Positions 16,692 through 26,977 of a DNA stretch of 64,000 nucleotides are shown piece after piece. Made by a program: the position numbers and the translations under genes. The notes under the pieces are model-generated. The model searched no databases. It was not told the DNA's origin and saw nothing but the letters and a program-made list of their open reading frames with translations. The first letter of the stretch is position 1. Every line of letters starts with the position of its first letter. This DNA comes from Sphaerisporangium sp. (GTDB lineage Bacteria > Actinomycetota > Actinomycetes > Streptosporangiales > Streptosporangiaceae). The stretch lies in assembly GCA_025964675.1 (NCBI GenBank), contig JAOPYI010000139.1:1-64000 (forward strand), written 5' to 3'.

Positions 16692-18191
16692 TCACCCCAT
16701 GGGACGGAAGACGAGCAGCGTGCGCGGGCGCTTGCCGAACACGACCGGTCCCGGGGCGGTGAACGTCTCCCCGTCCCGCGCCAGCCGTACCTCCGTCTCG
16801 CGACCCGCCGGGGCGGCGACCCGCACGGTGTCCGCGCGCCACTGGAGGTAGTGGCGCGACAGCCCCACACCACCGAGGATCGTGCTGGCCATGGCCCGCA
16901 GGCGAGGCAGCCGGGAGGCCGCGGTCAGCATGCGGATGTCGAGCACGCCGTCCTCCAGCCTGTTCCTGCGCGTCGGGGCGACTCCGCGGGACTCGTACGC
17001 GCAGTTGCCCGCGAACAGCAGCCAGACCCTGCGCCGCACACCGTCGACGACCATCTCCTCGGGGCGCCGGTTGTGCATGAGCACGTCGGCCATGGCCAGC
17101 ACCAGCGCCGGCCACTTCCCGATCTTCCCTTCCCAGTCCTCGCGGCGGTCGACGACGAGGGGGTAGATGCCGAGGCTCGCGGTGTTGAGGAAGACCCGCC
17201 CGGCGACCTCGCCGACGTCCACGGCCACAACGTGCCCGGAACGGTAGGCGGAGGCCGCCTCGTCGATGGTCTCCAGGCCGAGCGTGCGGGCGAAGTGGTC
17301 AAGCGTGCCCGCCGGGATGGGCAGCAGCGGGACGCCGTGCTCGATCGCGGCCTGCGCCGCGCAGTTCATCGTGCCGTCGCCGCCCGCGACGGCCAGCACC
17401 CGGGCGCGCCCCGCGGCGTCCTGCAGGCGCTTCATCAGGTCGTCGCCGGGGTCGGCCTCGACGATCTCCGCCTTGGGCAGCGCCTTGCGCACGGCGGCGG
17501 CGGTGCTCGGGTCGCGTCCGGCCGCGTTGTTGACCACGGCGACCACCCCCTCGCCCTCCGGGTCGAGGTCGTGGAGCGGCGCGGTGGCGGCGACACGCGC
17601 CTCGCCGATGACGGTCTGGTCCGGCCACAGGCGCTTGGTGACCAGGGCCGCCGTCACCCCGAGCGCCATGCCGGCGAGCACGTCACCGGGATAGTGGACG
17701 CCCGTGTAGACGCGGGAGAAGCAGACCGCCCCGGCCGTCACGGCGATCGGCACGGCGAGCCGCGCCGGGGCCTCCATCGCCACGGCCGTGGCGAACGCCG
17801 CCGCGGAGGCGGAGTGACCCGACGGGAACGAGTGCGAGGAGGGGATCTTGCCGAGACGCGCCAGCGGAAAGTCGACGATGGACGGCCGGGCCCGCGCGAA
17901 CGCCTGCTTGCCGAGCAGGTTGACCACCGGGCTCGCCAGGCTGATCGCGAGGAGGCCTCGCGTGGCGGCGCGGCGCATCCGCCTGCGCCCGGTCAGGGCC
18001 AGGGTGCCCGCGACGGCGGCCCAGAGCAGGGAATTGTCCGCGGCCCGCGACAGGCGGGGCAACACGTGGTCGAACCCGGGCAGATGCGCGTCGGCCACCG
18101 TCTTGAACAGACGCCGGTCAAGCGCGCCGAGCTGTTTCCTCATCCGCGTACCGCTGCTCGTGGCCTTTCGCATGCCTTCGTTAGTGCCCAC
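16692..18191 (-). CDS. PAP2 phosphatase fused to diacylglycerol kinase-type domain
   Basis: Up to 499 residues. The N-terminal half is a membrane PAP2 phosphatase with all three motifs: KQAFARARP, the SFPSGHSAS signature and SRVYTGVHYPGD. The C-terminal half is a lipid-kinase (DAGK_cat/YegS-like) domain with VLAVAGGDGTMNCAAQAAI, then LPIPAGTLDHFARTL and RNRLEDGVLDIRML. Such fusions could dephosphorylate and rephosphorylate membrane lipids or act in undecaprenyl- or phosphatidate-type recycling. GTG at 18191 is the longest start; an ATG six codons later would avoid the 11-bp overlap with the upstream gene. Complete and of normal length. Confidence 0.9.
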   Translation of the reverse strand: MGTNEGMRKATSSGTRMRKQLGALDRRLFKTVADAHLPGFDHVLPRLSRAADNSLLWAAVAGTLALTGRRRMRRAATRGLLAISLASPVVNLLGKQAFARARPSIVDFPLARLGKIPSSHSFPSGHSASAAAFATAVAMEAPARLAVPIAVTAGAVCFSRVYTGVHYPGDVLAGMALGVTAALVTKRLWPDQTVIGEARVAATAPLHDLDPEGEGVVAVVNNAAGRDPSTAAAVRKALPKAEIVEADPGDDLMKRLQDAAGRARVLAVAGGDGTMNCAAQAAIEHGVPLLPIPAGTLDHFARTLGLETIDEAASAYRSGHVVAVDVGEVAGRVFLNTASLGIYPLVVDRREDWEGKIGKWPALVLAMADVLMHNRRPEEMVVDGVRRRVWLLFAGNCAYESRGVAPTRRNRLEDGVLDIRMLTAASRLPRLRAMASTILGGVGLSRHYLQWRADTVRVAAPAGRETEVRLARDGETFTAPGPVVFGKRPRTLLVFRPMG

Positions 18192-18549
18192 TGACGGCCG
18201 GGCCAGTCACCGCTTCATGGGCTTCCCCGGCGAGCGGGCCAGGCACGTCGCCTCCGAGCGCGTCGTGGAGCACCTCGTCGACATCGAGCTCCAGCACCCA
18301 GGTCTCGTATGGGGCGTCCGTGCGGCTCAACCGGACTCCTTCCGGGCCCGTGCCGCCCGCCTGGTCGGCCCGTGCCCGGCTGAAGACCGCCCGGAAGAAC
18401 CTCTCCTCCCCCACCAGCCGGCATATTTCGATCACCCTGGAGTACAGAAGGGGTGGCTCGCACAGGCCCCGATGGCGCTCGGCGGGTGGCGTGCGGTGCT
18501 CCCTGAGCGCTCCGGCCGCGACCTCCGAAAGCATGGGATCACTGCTCAC
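18181..18549 (-). CDS. Short paralogue of the CehA/McbA-type N-terminus
   Basis: 122 residues from a GTG at 18549, preceded by GGGAGGT five bases upstream. The sequence aligns with the first 100 or so residues of the large protein encoded next door (18695-20719): both begin with S-x-DPML, continue with AGALRE/AGALEE, share a helix with FFRAVFSRARA versus FFGAAFGRIRA, then LELDVDEVLHD versus LDFDEVLRD. The metallohydrolase part is missing. It is either a tandem duplicate that kept only the N-terminal helical domain or a functional small partner. The reading frame is intact. Confidence 0.6.
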   Translation of the reverse strand: MSSDPMLSEVAAGALREHRTPPAERHRGLCEPPLLYSRVIEICRLVGEERFFRAVFSRARADQAGGTGPEGVRLSRTDAPYETWVLELDVDEVLHDALGGDVPGPLAGEAHEAVTGPAVSGH

Positions 18550-18690
18550 ACCGCACCTCCCGTAACCGAGTGTGTCGCTATGGTGACATCGATGAGTCGC
18601 CTTGGAAGCCGGATGCCCCCGCGAGGAAGAGATTTCTTCCACCGCGTGGGGCCCCAGGCATACAGGCGACAAGTCGTGATGCCGCGGCGG
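18550..18690 (-). repeat. Duplicated upstream region (copy 1)
   Basis: The leader of the short gene matches the leader of the large CehA/McbA-type gene at 20720-20850 base by base in blocks. Examples are GGTTACGGGAGG versus GATTACCGGAGG before the starts, a shared CTATGGTGAC/CTATGGTCAC, and TTTCTTCCACC/TTTGTTCCACC further up. The duplication therefore included promoter, ribosome binding site and coding start. Confidence 0.65.
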
Positions 18691-18694
18691 GCGG

Positions 18695-20719
18695 TCAGCC
18701 GAGCAGGCGCGAGAGGTAGACCCGCCTGGCCTCGTCGATCAGGTCGAGGTGGTCGCCGAGCTGCTCCTTGGTGTCCAGCCGCGCCCTCTCGCGTACGAGC
18801 CGTTCCAACCTGTCCAGCCATTCGAGGCACCAGTGGAGGTCCTCGGCCCTGACGGCCCGCCGGCCGCGCACGTCCACGTAGACCGGGCTGGTGTGCGCGA
18901 ACACGCCGGTGAACAGTGAGCGCGGGTGCGGGCCGCCCTCGGCGAGGGCGACGACGTAGGTGGGCGCGCCGACCACGAGCTCGGCCGTGATCTCGCCGGG
19001 CGGGCCCTCGGCCAGCACGCCGTCGGCGGTGAGGATCGACAGCCGCTCCACCTCCGGGCCGGCCACCCGCGCGGTGACCGTCACCCGGCCGCCCGGCTCG
19101 AGGTCGACGGTGTCACCCGGTCCGTGACCCTCCACGGCGAGCTCCAGGAACGGCCCGGTCGTGGCGAACGTCCGCCCGAGGCGTACGGCCTCGGCGTAGG
19201 AGGCGGCGGTCAGCGGCCCGTCCACCCTGGCGTAGGTGCGCTCCCAGCCGGGGGGGCTCGCCACCATCTCCATCCGCTGGCGGGTGAACGACAGCATCGA
19301 GTCGGTGCCCGCGACGGCCGCCAGCCGGTTTCCCGCGCCGAGCAGCCTGCGGTACACCGCCGAGGACCCGGCTGCCGAAGAGAAGTGCAGGATCTCCATG
19401 CTGTCGACCAGGCCGAGCGCGGCGTCGACGACCGCCATCCGCGCGGTGCACTGTGGGCGTCCGGTGCCGATGACGTCCCCCGGCGTCTCGACGGGCGAGT
19501 GGAAGGCGTGGGCGTAGCCGACGACGGCGCCCAGGTCGCGCAGCTCCTGGCACACCGCGGCGTTGGGCGGCCAGTCGGGACCGCCGGCGAACCCGCTGTG
19601 GTAGCGGCTCGGCGCGGCGGTCAGGCCGAAGGCGTGGAGGTGCCCGAGCAGGTCGTTGCGGTACTCGGCGCCCATGCGGGCGAGGTGGGTCTCGTCCGAC
19701 CACGGCAGGTCCCGGCCCGCCCAGTGCTCCAGCGCCTCCCGGTCGAAGACGCGCGGGCCCGCGACGTTCGCGGCGAGCAGGTTGAGCACGTGCAGGTCCT
19801 CACCGTGCTGCGTGGCCGCCGCCATGGCGGGGGTGGCCACGACGTCCCCGGTGAAGTTGAGGTGCACGTGCAGGTCTCCCCCGTACCACCCCCTGGCCGC
19901 CGCGTCGTACAGCCGTGCCGGGGTCAGCTCGACCAGGATCTCGCCCGAGGGGGTGACGGACCTCTCGGCGAAGCCATACTCCATCCCCCGCGTCACCCGG
20001 ACCGTCAACGGCTCGGCCGGCACGTCCAGCACGATGTCGTCGCCATGGAAGTACGGGGTGCCGTGGTAGTCCCGCCTGGCGGGGATCCCCTCCGGGTACC
20101 AGCCCTGGCCGCCGCCGCTCCACACGCTCCACCGGCAGGGGAACCCGGCCCGCACCCGCAGCCGCGCCGTGGCCGCGAGGCGGGTCATGGCAGACATGTC
20201 CACCCGCTCCGCACCGGTGGCCTCGGCGATGGTCACCTCGGTCGCGGTGTCCAGGTCGACCAGGCGGGCCCCGCCCGGGGCGAGGCGGTACGGCCGGGCG
20301 CCGACGCAGACCTCCACTGGCGACGCGCGGCCGTTGTCGAGCAGCAGGGTCAGCGGCACGGGTCTCGTGTCGAGAACGGCGCGCGGGCGGCCGTCCAGCC
20401 GGTGGCCCTCGGGCGTGAGCCGCAGCACGGCCAGCCCGTCGGGCGGGTCGCCGTCGAGCACGTCCCTGAGCACCTCGTCGAAGTCCAGCCCGGACACGAG
20501 GGTCTCGTGCTCGGCGTGGATGGCCTCCGGGTGCGCGGCCCGTATCCGGCCGAAGGCGGCGCCGAAGAACGTGTCCTCATCGGCGAACCGCGACAGGCTC
20601 ATCAGCCTGACGTACCGGCTCAGGGGCTCCCCCCAGTTCACGCCGTGCTCGGCCAGCGCCCTTCGGTACTCTTCGAGCGCTCCGGCCACGGCATCGGGAA
20701 GCATCGGATCGTCGCTCAT
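18695..20719 (-). CDS. CehA/McbA-family (PHP-like) metallohydrolase
   Basis: 674 residues from the ATG at 20719, which has GGAGGT five bases upstream. The N-terminal 110 residues are a helical domain shared with the neighbouring short gene. A beta-rich middle follows. The PHP-type catalytic region begins near residue 290 with GWYGGDLHVHLNFTGD (metal-binding HxH) and continues with VVGYAHAFHSPVE, SMEILHFSS and AVAGTDSM, which hold further His and Asp ligands. A C-terminal beta domain ends the protein. The family includes carbaryl hydrolase CehA and esterase McbA, but most members have unknown substrates. No signal peptide is visible. Confidence 0.78.
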   Translation of the reverse strand: MSDDPMLPDAVAGALEEYRRALAEHGVNWGEPLSRYVRLMSLSRFADEDTFFGAAFGRIRAAHPEAIHAEHETLVSGLDFDEVLRDVLDGDPPDGLAVLRLTPEGHRLDGRPRAVLDTRPVPLTLLLDNGRASPVEVCVGARPYRLAPGGARLVDLDTATEVTIAEATGAERVDMSAMTRLAATARLRVRAGFPCRWSVWSGGGQGWYPEGIPARRDYHGTPYFHGDDIVLDVPAEPLTVRVTRGMEYGFAERSVTPSGEILVELTPARLYDAAARGWYGGDLHVHLNFTGDVVATPAMAAATQHGEDLHVLNLLAANVAGPRVFDREALEHWAGRDLPWSDETHLARMGAEYRNDLLGHLHAFGLTAAPSRYHSGFAGGPDWPPNAAVCQELRDLGAVVGYAHAFHSPVETPGDVIGTGRPQCTARMAVVDAALGLVDSMEILHFSSAAGSSAVYRRLLGAGNRLAAVAGTDSMLSFTRQRMEMVASPPGWERTYARVDGPLTAASYAEAVRLGRTFATTGPFLELAVEGHGPGDTVDLEPGGRVTVTARVAGPEVERLSILTADGVLAEGPPGEITAELVVGAPTYVVALAEGGPHPRSLFTGVFAHTSPVYVDVRGRRAVRAEDLHWCLEWLDRLERLVRERARLDTKEQLGDHLDLIDEARRVYLSRLLG

Positions 20720-20850
20720 GCGGACCTCCGGTAATCGGATATATGGCCTATGGTCACGCCGACGGGACGGCTTCCCGATGAAAGCTCTCGGAGCGGGGCG
20801 AGGTTTGTTCCACCCCGGCTCACCCCTGTACGCAGAGGGAGTAAGTCGCC
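20720..20850 (-). repeat. Duplicated upstream region (copy 2)
   Basis: This is the leader of the large metallohydrolase gene. It aligns with 18550-18690 upstream of the short paralogue, including the GATTACCGGAGGT ribosome-binding block and a CTATGGTCAC block 35-45 bp before the start. It marks the second boundary of the tandem duplication. Confidence 0.65.
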
Positions 20851-20925
20851 AGGATGCACAGCCACGACGGCCGCCCGGGACCGCTACACGTTCGAGGGCG
20901 CGGCCCCCATCAGTGGTCCGGGCGC

Positions 20926-21909
20926 CTATCCGAGGGTGCGGTCGAAGGCGGTGAGGAGGCGGTCGGCGGCGAGGGCTGGGGTCAGGGTGCCGTCCAGCAC
21001 CTCGCGCTCCACCTCGGCGGTGATCGCCGCCACCTCGGGGTCGTCCTTGAGCCTCGCGAGCAGCCGGTCGCGCACCAGGGTCCAGGTCCAGCCGACCTGC
21101 TGGCGGCGGCGCTTGGCCGCCAGCTCGCCCGAGGCCTCCAGCAGGTCCTGGTGGCGGACGATCTGCCGCCACAGCTCGGAAAGGCCCGTGCCCTCCTGCC
21201 CGCTGCAGGTCAGCACAGGGGTGCTCCACGACCCGCCGCCCGCCCGCAGCAGCCTCAGCGCGCCCGCCAGCTCCCGGGCGGCCTTGTGCGCCTCCATCTC
21301 GTGGGAACCGTCGGCCTTGTTGACCGCGATGACGTCGGCCAGCTCCAGCACGCCCTTCTTGATGCCCTGGAGCTGGTCGCCCGTCCTCGCCAGCGTGAGC
21401 AGCAGGAATGTGTCGACCATCTCGGCGACGGCGGTCTCGGACTGCCCGACACCGACGGTCTCGACCAGGACGGTGTCGAACCCCGCCGCCTCGACGACCA
21501 CCATGGCCTCACGGGTGGCCTTGGTGACCCCGCCCAGCGTGCCGGAGGTGGGGGACGGGCGGATGTAGGCGTCCGGGTCGGCCGACAGCCGGGCCATGCG
21601 GGTCTTGTCCCCGAGGATGCTGCCGCCGGTCCGCGTAGAGGAGGGGTCCACCGCGAGCACGGCCACCCGGTGGCCCTCCCCCGTCAGGTGGACGCCGAGC
21701 GCGTCGATGAAGGTGGACTTCCCGACCCCGGGCACGCCGGTCACGCCGACCCTCCTGGCCTTGCCCGAAAGCGGTGTCAGCTCGACGAGGAGCCGCTGGG
21801 CCAGCTCACGGTGGTCGGCCCGCGTCGACTCGACCAGCGTGATCGCCCGCGCGATCCACCCGACGGAGCCCTCCCGGACGCCTTGGACGTAGTCCTCAAG
21901 CCGTGGCAT
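20926..21909 (-). CDS. meaB: Methylmalonyl-CoA mutase-associated GTPase MeaB
   Basis: 327 residues of a SIMIBI-class G protein that chaperones adenosylcobalamin loading and protects methylmalonyl-CoA mutase. Walker A is [17 protein letters not shown], switch elements [18 protein letters not shown] and [12 protein letters not shown] follow, and the G4 motif is AVNKADGSH. Its start overlaps the end of mutB by 14 bp, so it is the last gene of a coupled mutA-mutB-meaB operon. Complete. Confidence 0.95.
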   Translation of the reverse strand: MPRLEDYVQGVREGSVGWIARAITLVESTRADHRELAQRLLVELTPLSGKARRVGVTGVPGVGKSTFIDALGVHLTGEGHRVAVLAVDPSSTRTGGSILGDKTRMARLSADPDAYIRPSPTSGTLGGVTKATREAMVVVEAAGFDTVLVETVGVGQSETAVAEMVDTFLLLTLARTGDQLQGIKKGVLELADVIAVNKADGSHEMEAHKAARELAGALRLLRAGGGSWSTPVLTCSGQEGTGLSELWRQIVRHQDLLEASGELAAKRRRQQVGWTWTLVRDRLLARLKDDPEVAAITAEVEREVLDGTLTPALAADRLLTAFDRTLG

Positions 21910-24085
21910 GACCCAGCCGGCCGGACAGGTCGCGCAGCAGGTCGAGGGCCGCGTCGGCGATGACCGTGCCGGGCGGGAAGATCGCGGTGGCTCCGGCGTC
22001 GCGCAGCGCCTGGAAGTCGTCCTGGGGGATCACCCCGCCCACGACGATCATGATGTCGTCCCGGCCCAGCGCGGCGAGCCGCTCCCGAAGTTCCGGGACG
22101 AGCGAGAGGTGCCCGGCCGCCAGCGAGGAGACGCCGACCACGTGCACATCGGCCTCGACGGCCTGGCGGGCCACCTCGGCCGGCGTCTGGAACAGCGGGC
22201 CCACGTCCACGTCGAACCCCAGGTCGGCGAAGGCCGTGGCGATCACCTTCTGGCCCCGGTCGTGCCCGTCCTGGCCGATCTTGGCGACCAGGATGCGGGG
22301 CCTGCGGCCCTCCTCGCGCTCGAACCCGGCGCAGGCCGACCGGACCTTCTCGATGTTGGCGGCGTCGCCGGCCTCGTCGCGATACACCCCGGAGATGGTA
22401 CGGATCTGCCCGGTGTGCCGCCCGAAGACCTCCTCCAGGGCGTCGGAGATCTCGCCCACCGTGGCCTTGGCCCTGGCGGCGTCGACGGCGAGTGCGAGGA
22501 GGTTGCCGTCTCCGGCGGCGCCCCGGGTGAGGGCCGCGAGCGCGTACCCGCAGGCCTGCTCGTCGCGCTCCTCCCGCAGCCGGCGCAGCTTCTCGATCTG
22601 CTGGGCGCGCACGGAGGTGTTGTCGACCCTGAGCACCTCGATGTCCTCGTCGGACCCGGCGCGGTACTTGTTAACGCCGATCACCGGCTGCCTGCCCGAG
22701 TCGATGCGCGCCTGCGTGCGCGCGGCGGCCTCCTCGATGCGCAGCTTGGGCAGGCCGTCCTCGATGGCCTTGGCCATGCCGCCCGCCCGCTCGACCTCCT
22801 CGATGTGCCCCCAGGCGCGGCGCGCCAGCTCGTAGGTCAGCCGCTCGACGTACGAGCTGCCGCCCCAGGGGTCGATCACCCGGCAGGTGCCCGACTCCTG
22901 CTGGAGCAGAAGCTGGGTGTTGCGTGCGATGCGCGCGGAGAAGTCGGTGGGCAGGGCCAGCGCCTCATCCAGGGCGTTGGTGTGCAGTGACTGGGTGTGA
23001 CCCTGCGTGGCCGCCATCGCCTCCACGCAGGTGCGGACGACGTTGTTGAATACGTCCTGCGCGGTCAGCGACCAGCCCGAGGTCTGGGAGTGCGTGCGCA
23101 GCGACAGCGACTTGGGGTTCTCGGCGCCGAAGCCCTTGACCAGCTTGGCCCACAGCAGGCGGGCGGCCCGCAGCTTGGCGACCTCCATGAAGAAGTTCAT
23201 GCCGATGCACCAGAAGAACGACAGGCGCGGCGCGAACGCGTCGACGCCGAGCCCCGCGCCGACGCCCGCCCGGAGGTACTCCACGCCGTCGGCCAGGGTG
23301 TAGGCCAGCTCGAGGTCACACGTGGCCCCGGCCTCCTGGATGTGGTACCCGGAGATCGAGATGGAGTTGAACTTCGGCATCCGCTGCGAGGTGAAGGCGA
23401 AGATGTCCGAGATGATCCGCATCGACGGCCCGGGCGGGTAGATGTAGGTGTTGCGGACCATGAACTCCTTGAGGATGTCGTTCTGGATGGTCCCCGCCAG
23501 CTGCTCCGGGGCCACCCCCTGCTCCTCGGCCGCCACGATGTAGAGCGCGAGCACCGGGAGCACCGCGCCGTTCATGGTCCTCGACACGCTCATGCGGTCG
23601 AGCGGGATGCCGTCGAAGAGCTGCCGCATGTCGTAGATCGAGTCGATCGCCACGCCGGCCATGCCGACGTCGCCGGCCACGCGCGGGTGGTCTGAGTCGT
23701 AGCCCCGGTGGGTGGCCAGGTCGAACGCCACCGACAGGCCCTTCTGCCCGGCGGCCAGGTTGCGCCGGTAGAAGGCGTTCGACTGCTCGGCCGTCGAGAA
23801 CCCGGCGTACTGCCGGATGGTCCACGGCTGGTTGACGTACATCGTCGGGTAGGGGCCGCGCAGGAAGGGCGCGAGGCCCGGGTAGGTCGACAGGAAGTCG
23901 AGGCCCTCGAGGTCCGCCGAGGTGTAGAGCGGCTTGACGGCGATGCCCTCGGGTGTGTCCCACACCAGGTCGGAGGGGCCCTTGCCGACCTGGTCCCGGA
24001 CGGCGCGCGCCCAGCGGCCGAGGCCGTCCGGCTCGACGTCCCCCGTCCCGGGGTTCAGGGGGATTCCTGAGAAGTCGGGAATCAT
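21896..24085 (-). CDS. mutB: Methylmalonyl-CoA mutase, large (catalytic) subunit
   Basis: 729 residues. The N-terminal TIM barrel shows the family sequence [20 protein letters not shown] and [18 protein letters not shown]. The C-terminal B12-binding domain has the lower-ligand motif GQDGHDRG (DxHxxG). It converts methylmalonyl-CoA and succinyl-CoA using adenosylcobalamin and links propionate, odd-chain fatty acid and branched amino acid catabolism, and polyketide precursor supply, to the TCA cycle. The ATG at 24085 overlaps the mutA stop as ATGA. Length is as expected. Confidence 0.96.
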   Translation of the reverse strand: MIPDFSGIPLNPGTGDVEPDGLGRWARAVRDQVGKGPSDLVWDTPEGIAVKPLYTSADLEGLDFLSTYPGLAPFLRGPYPTMYVNQPWTIRQYAGFSTAEQSNAFYRRNLAAGQKGLSVAFDLATHRGYDSDHPRVAGDVGMAGVAIDSIYDMRQLFDGIPLDRMSVSRTMNGAVLPVLALYIVAAEEQGVAPEQLAGTIQNDILKEFMVRNTYIYPPGPSMRIISDIFAFTSQRMPKFNSISISGYHIQEAGATCDLELAYTLADGVEYLRAGVGAGLGVDAFAPRLSFFWCIGMNFFMEVAKLRAARLLWAKLVKGFGAENPKSLSLRTHSQTSGWSLTAQDVFNNVVRTCVEAMAATQGHTQSLHTNALDEALALPTDFSARIARNTQLLLQQESGTCRVIDPWGGSSYVERLTYELARRAWGHIEEVERAGGMAKAIEDGLPKLRIEEAAARTQARIDSGRQPVIGVNKYRAGSDEDIEVLRVDNTSVRAQQIEKLRRLREERDEQACGYALAALTRGAAGDGNLLALAVDAARAKATVGEISDALEEVFGRHTGQIRTISGVYRDEAGDAANIEKVRSACAGFEREEGRRPRILVAKIGQDGHDRGQKVIATAFADLGFDVDVGPLFQTPAEVARQAVEADVHVVGVSSLAAGHLSLVPELRERLAALGRDDIMIVVGGVIPQDDFQALRDAGATAIFPPGTVIADAALDLLRDLSGRLGHATA

Positions 24086-25899
24086 GGGGTCACTCCAAGA
24101 TCGTCGAACGTGGTGCGCAGCACGTCGAGCACGTCGCACCCCGCGTGGAGGCCGGCGTCCACGCCGTCATGGTCACCCTTCCCCGCCAGCCAGACCTTTC
24201 TCGCGCCCGCCCGCCTCAGCTCGGCCGCGACCGGGGCCGCGTGCTCGGCGTACAGCTTGTCGCTGGAGCACAGACAGGCCACGGTGGCGCCGCTGCGCCG
24301 GAACGCCTCGGCGATCTCGGCCGGATCGGTCCCGGGACCGCTCACGACGGTGGCGATGCCGCCCGACTGGAAGAGGTTCGCCGCGAAGGACGCCCGCGCG
24401 GTGTACGCCGCCACCGGGCCGATCGTCGCGAGGAACACCTCGGGCCTTGCGGCCTCGCGGTCCGCGCGGTCCCGCAGGTCCTCGAAGCCCTGGGCGTAGT
24501 GCACCCGCGGCAGCCCGCCCACGGCGGGCTCGGGCGCCGGCTCCCGGGCGGGCCGCCGCTCGGTGAGGTTCGGGAACTCGCTCACGCCGGTGATCGGGTC
24601 CCTCCGGCGGGCGATGTTACTCGAGCGGCGTGCCCAGGTGGCGGCGAGCCGCTCCGGAATCAGCCGTTCGAGGGCCGCCTCGGCGCCGCCCGCGCGCTCG
24701 ATCTCCTGGAACCACTCCCAGGCCCTGCCCGCGAGGTCGGCGGTGAGCCGCTCGGCGTACCAGGAGCCGCCCGCCGGGTCGACCACCCTGGCCACGCCGG
24801 CCTCCTCGACCAGCAGCGACTGGGTGTTGCGCGCGATCCGCCGGGCGAAGGCGTCGGGCAGGCCGAGGCGCGCGTCGAAGGGCTGCACGGTGACGGCGTC
24901 CGCGCCGCCGACGCCCGCGCCGAAGCAGGCCAGCGTCGTGCGGATCATGTTGACCCACGGATCGCGGCCGGTCATCATCGCCGACGAGGTGACCGCGTGC
25001 TGCACCTGGCCCCCGTGGCCTGGGACGCCGCAGACCTCGGCCACACGCGCCCAGAGCAGCCGCGCGGCGCGGAACTTCGCGATCGTGAGGAACTGGTCGG
25101 CCGTGGCGGCGTACCGGAACTCGATCTGCCCGAACGCCTCCTCGACCGGCAGGCCGCCGTCGATCAGGGCGCGCAGGTAGGCGACCCCGGTCGCGATCGA
25201 ACAGCCGAGCTCCTCGGCGTCGCTCCCGCCCGCGTCGTGGTAGGGCGTGGCGTCGACGGTGATCGCCCGCAGCGAGGGGATCTCCCGTGCCCGCCTGGCG
25301 AGCTCGACGGCTCCTGACGCCGGGACCGGCGTGCCCGTCCTCGCCCGCAGGCCGATGGGGTCGGCGCCGAGGTTACCGCCCGCCGGGGCGATGCCGCGCC
25401 CGGCCGCGAGCCGCAGGAACGCGTCCGCTGCCTCGGCCGTGCGGGCTCCGGCGTCGAGCACGACGGGGGCGAGGTCGAGGTAGACCCCGTCCAGCACGCG
25501 GGGCAGCGCGGCGGGGTCGAGCCCGCCGTCGCCGAGGACGAGCCAGAGGGAGGTGACGCCGTTCTCCAGGTCGGCCAGCACGGCCTCGCGGGTCACGGCC
25601 GGGTCGGGATGGGCGTGACGCTGGCGCACGTCCCACCCGGACAGCGCGCCGCCCGCCGCGCGGGACCCACGGGTGTACGGCGCGAAGCCGGGCACGCCGG
25701 GGTCTCCCGGCAGGTCGGCGGCGTCGTACAGCGGCGCGATGGTGACACCGTCGTAGGTCGTGAAGGCGAGCGCCTCCTCGGGAGAGCCCACCTCGGCGCC
25801 GGATCCGCGCAGCACGCCCACGGCAAGTCGCCGCCACTCGTCCCGCGTGCCCGGCGGGAACCCGGCGGCCGGATGGAGTTCCTCTGGCTGCACCGTCAT
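24082..25899 (-). CDS. mutA: Methylmalonyl-CoA mutase, small subunit
   Basis: 605 residues, paralogous to mutB. The mutase-like barrel is retained ([41 protein letters not shown]), while the C-terminal cobalamin domain lacks DxHxxG: the equivalent place reads [12 protein letters not shown]. This is the normal non-catalytic subunit of the heterodimer. The ATG at 25899 is preferred over an in-frame start 20 codons upstream because family proteins start with a short acidic N-terminus. It is the first gene of the mutA-mutB-meaB operon; no epimerase gene is in the window. Confidence 0.94.
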   Translation of the reverse strand: MTVQPEELHPAAGFPPGTRDEWRRLAVGVLRGSGAEVGSPEEALAFTTYDGVTIAPLYDAADLPGDPGVPGFAPYTRGSRAAGGALSGWDVRQRHAHPDPAVTREAVLADLENGVTSLWLVLGDGGLDPAALPRVLDGVYLDLAPVVLDAGARTAEAADAFLRLAAGRGIAPAGGNLGADPIGLRARTGTPVPASGAVELARRAREIPSLRAITVDATPYHDAGGSDAEELGCSIATGVAYLRALIDGGLPVEEAFGQIEFRYAATADQFLTIAKFRAARLLWARVAEVCGVPGHGGQVQHAVTSSAMMTGRDPWVNMIRTTLACFGAGVGGADAVTVQPFDARLGLPDAFARRIARNTQSLLVEEAGVARVVDPAGGSWYAERLTADLAGRAWEWFQEIERAGGAEAALERLIPERLAATWARRSSNIARRRDPITGVSEFPNLTERRPAREPAPEPAVGGLPRVHYAQGFEDLRDRADREAARPEVFLATIGPVAAYTARASFAANLFQSGGIATVVSGPGTDPAEIAEAFRRSGATVACLCSSDKLYAEHAAPVAAELRRAGARKVWLAGKGDHDGVDAGLHAGCDVLDVLRTTFDDLGVTP

Positions 25900-25953
25900 G
25901 TCCCGGATCGTAGGCGCTACCGTTCCAGAAGAACACTTCGGGGACCCCCTGCC

Positions 25954-25969
25954 GGGCACCGGGGTGCCC
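25954..25969. terminator. Perfect palindrome between the amidase and mutA genes
   Basis: GGGCACC-GG-GGTGCCC is a perfect 7-2-7 inverted repeat. It lies 69 bp after the amidase stop and 55 bp before the mutA start on the same strand. It may terminate the amidase transcript or act as an operator for the mut operon; sequence alone does not separate these. Confidence 0.4.
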
Positions 25970-26037
25970 TGGCGCGGCCTGGCAGGCGTTCCCGATCGCG
26001 GCGCCCCTGGGGCGGCGTGTCGCCTGGCCGAGGGGGC

Positions 26038-26817
26038 TCAGGCGAGCGGGGCCTCCCAGGCGGCGTCCCAGGTGATCTTCCCGACCACGCCGTCGGCGTC
26101 GAGACGCTGCTCCCTCTGGAACTCCTTGCAGACGTCCCGCGACCCGGCCCCGTACGCGCCGTCCACGTCGAGGGTGAAGCCGCGCTTCGCCATCTGGGCC
26201 TGCCAGGTGCGCACGTCGTCCCCCCGCAGGACCGGCGGGTACTTCAGCGGCCTGCCGGGGAACTTCGGGTGCTCGATGGGGCCTGGGTCGGGGGGGCCGG
26301 TCTGGCCGCCGGGTCGCGGGGCGCCCTTCTTCACCCACGCGTACAGCGCGTCGCCGGGGCAGTCGGTGGAGTAGCCGTCACGATGGCCCTTGATCTCCGT
26401 GCCCGCGCCGCCCTTGTCGCGCAGGTACTCGATGGCGTCGAGGATGCCGTGGAGCATCTCGTCCGATGGCTCGATGAGGCCGGAGTTGCCGACGAGGCCG
26501 AGCACGGCGTAGTGGGCGGAGTTCAGGCCGGGGCCGTTGGCGGCGGGCAGATGGCCGGGGCCGCGGCCGACGAAGACCTTGCGGTGCGGGCAGGCCACCA
26601 TGCTGTAGGCGATGTCGAGCCAGCCGTTCCCGTCCATGTGGAAGTTCTGGATGGATTTCACCATGGCGACGCACTTGGCGTGGTCGTTCACGATCGCCGG
26701 GTCGACCCGGCCTCCGGTGTAGTGCACCTTGACGCCCCTTGTGGAGGTCAGCGTCGTATAGGAGCCGCGCGGCGCGCGGGCGCCCCAGTCTTTGCGCGAC
26801 ACGAGGTCGATGGCCAC
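26038..26817 (-). CDS. N-acetylmuramoyl-L-alanine amidase (PGRP/Amidase_2) with peptidoglycan-binding domain
   Basis: 259 residues. The amidase domain (1-160) shows SRKDWGARAPRG, the first zinc His in VKVHYTGG, AYSMVACPHRKVFVGRG, and the closing ligands in EIKGHRDGYSTDCPGDALY. A Pro-rich linker follows, then a PG_binding_1 domain (LRGDDVRTWQAQMAKRGF; DGAYGAGSRDVCKEFQREQ; DGVVGKITWDAAW). It would cleave the lactyl-peptide bond of peptidoglycan. No signal peptide is present, which is usual for phage endolysins and for a subset of actinomycete amidases, so export is unclear. No phage genes surround it. The GTG at 26817 has GGAG upstream. Confidence 0.9.
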   Translation of the reverse strand: MAIDLVSRKDWGARAPRGSYTTLTSTRGVKVHYTGGRVDPAIVNDHAKCVAMVKSIQNFHMDGNGWLDIAYSMVACPHRKVFVGRGPGHLPAANGPGLNSAHYAVLGLVGNSGLIEPSDEMLHGILDAIEYLRDKGGAGTEIKGHRDGYSTDCPGDALYAWVKKGAPRPGGQTGPPDPGPIEHPKFPGRPLKYPPVLRGDDVRTWQAQMAKRGFTLDVDGAYGAGSRDVCKEFQREQRLDADGVVGKITWDAAWEAPLA

Positions 26818-26977
26818 GAACTTCTCCAGGGGGGAACGAGCATTCCGGACACTGATGGACCACTGTCCTCCCGAGGGGCCCGCAAACCGACCCCTTTGCG
26901 GTTCCCAGTGGGCCGATCCGCATAACCAACCCTAACCATGGATTACATCAACAGATGGGCGATTTGGAGGATTTCCA

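Noticed and set aside
20854-21963. Long + strand frame opposite meaB
   Set aside because: MeaB motifs are complete on the other strand; this frame has no domain and shadow-like composition.
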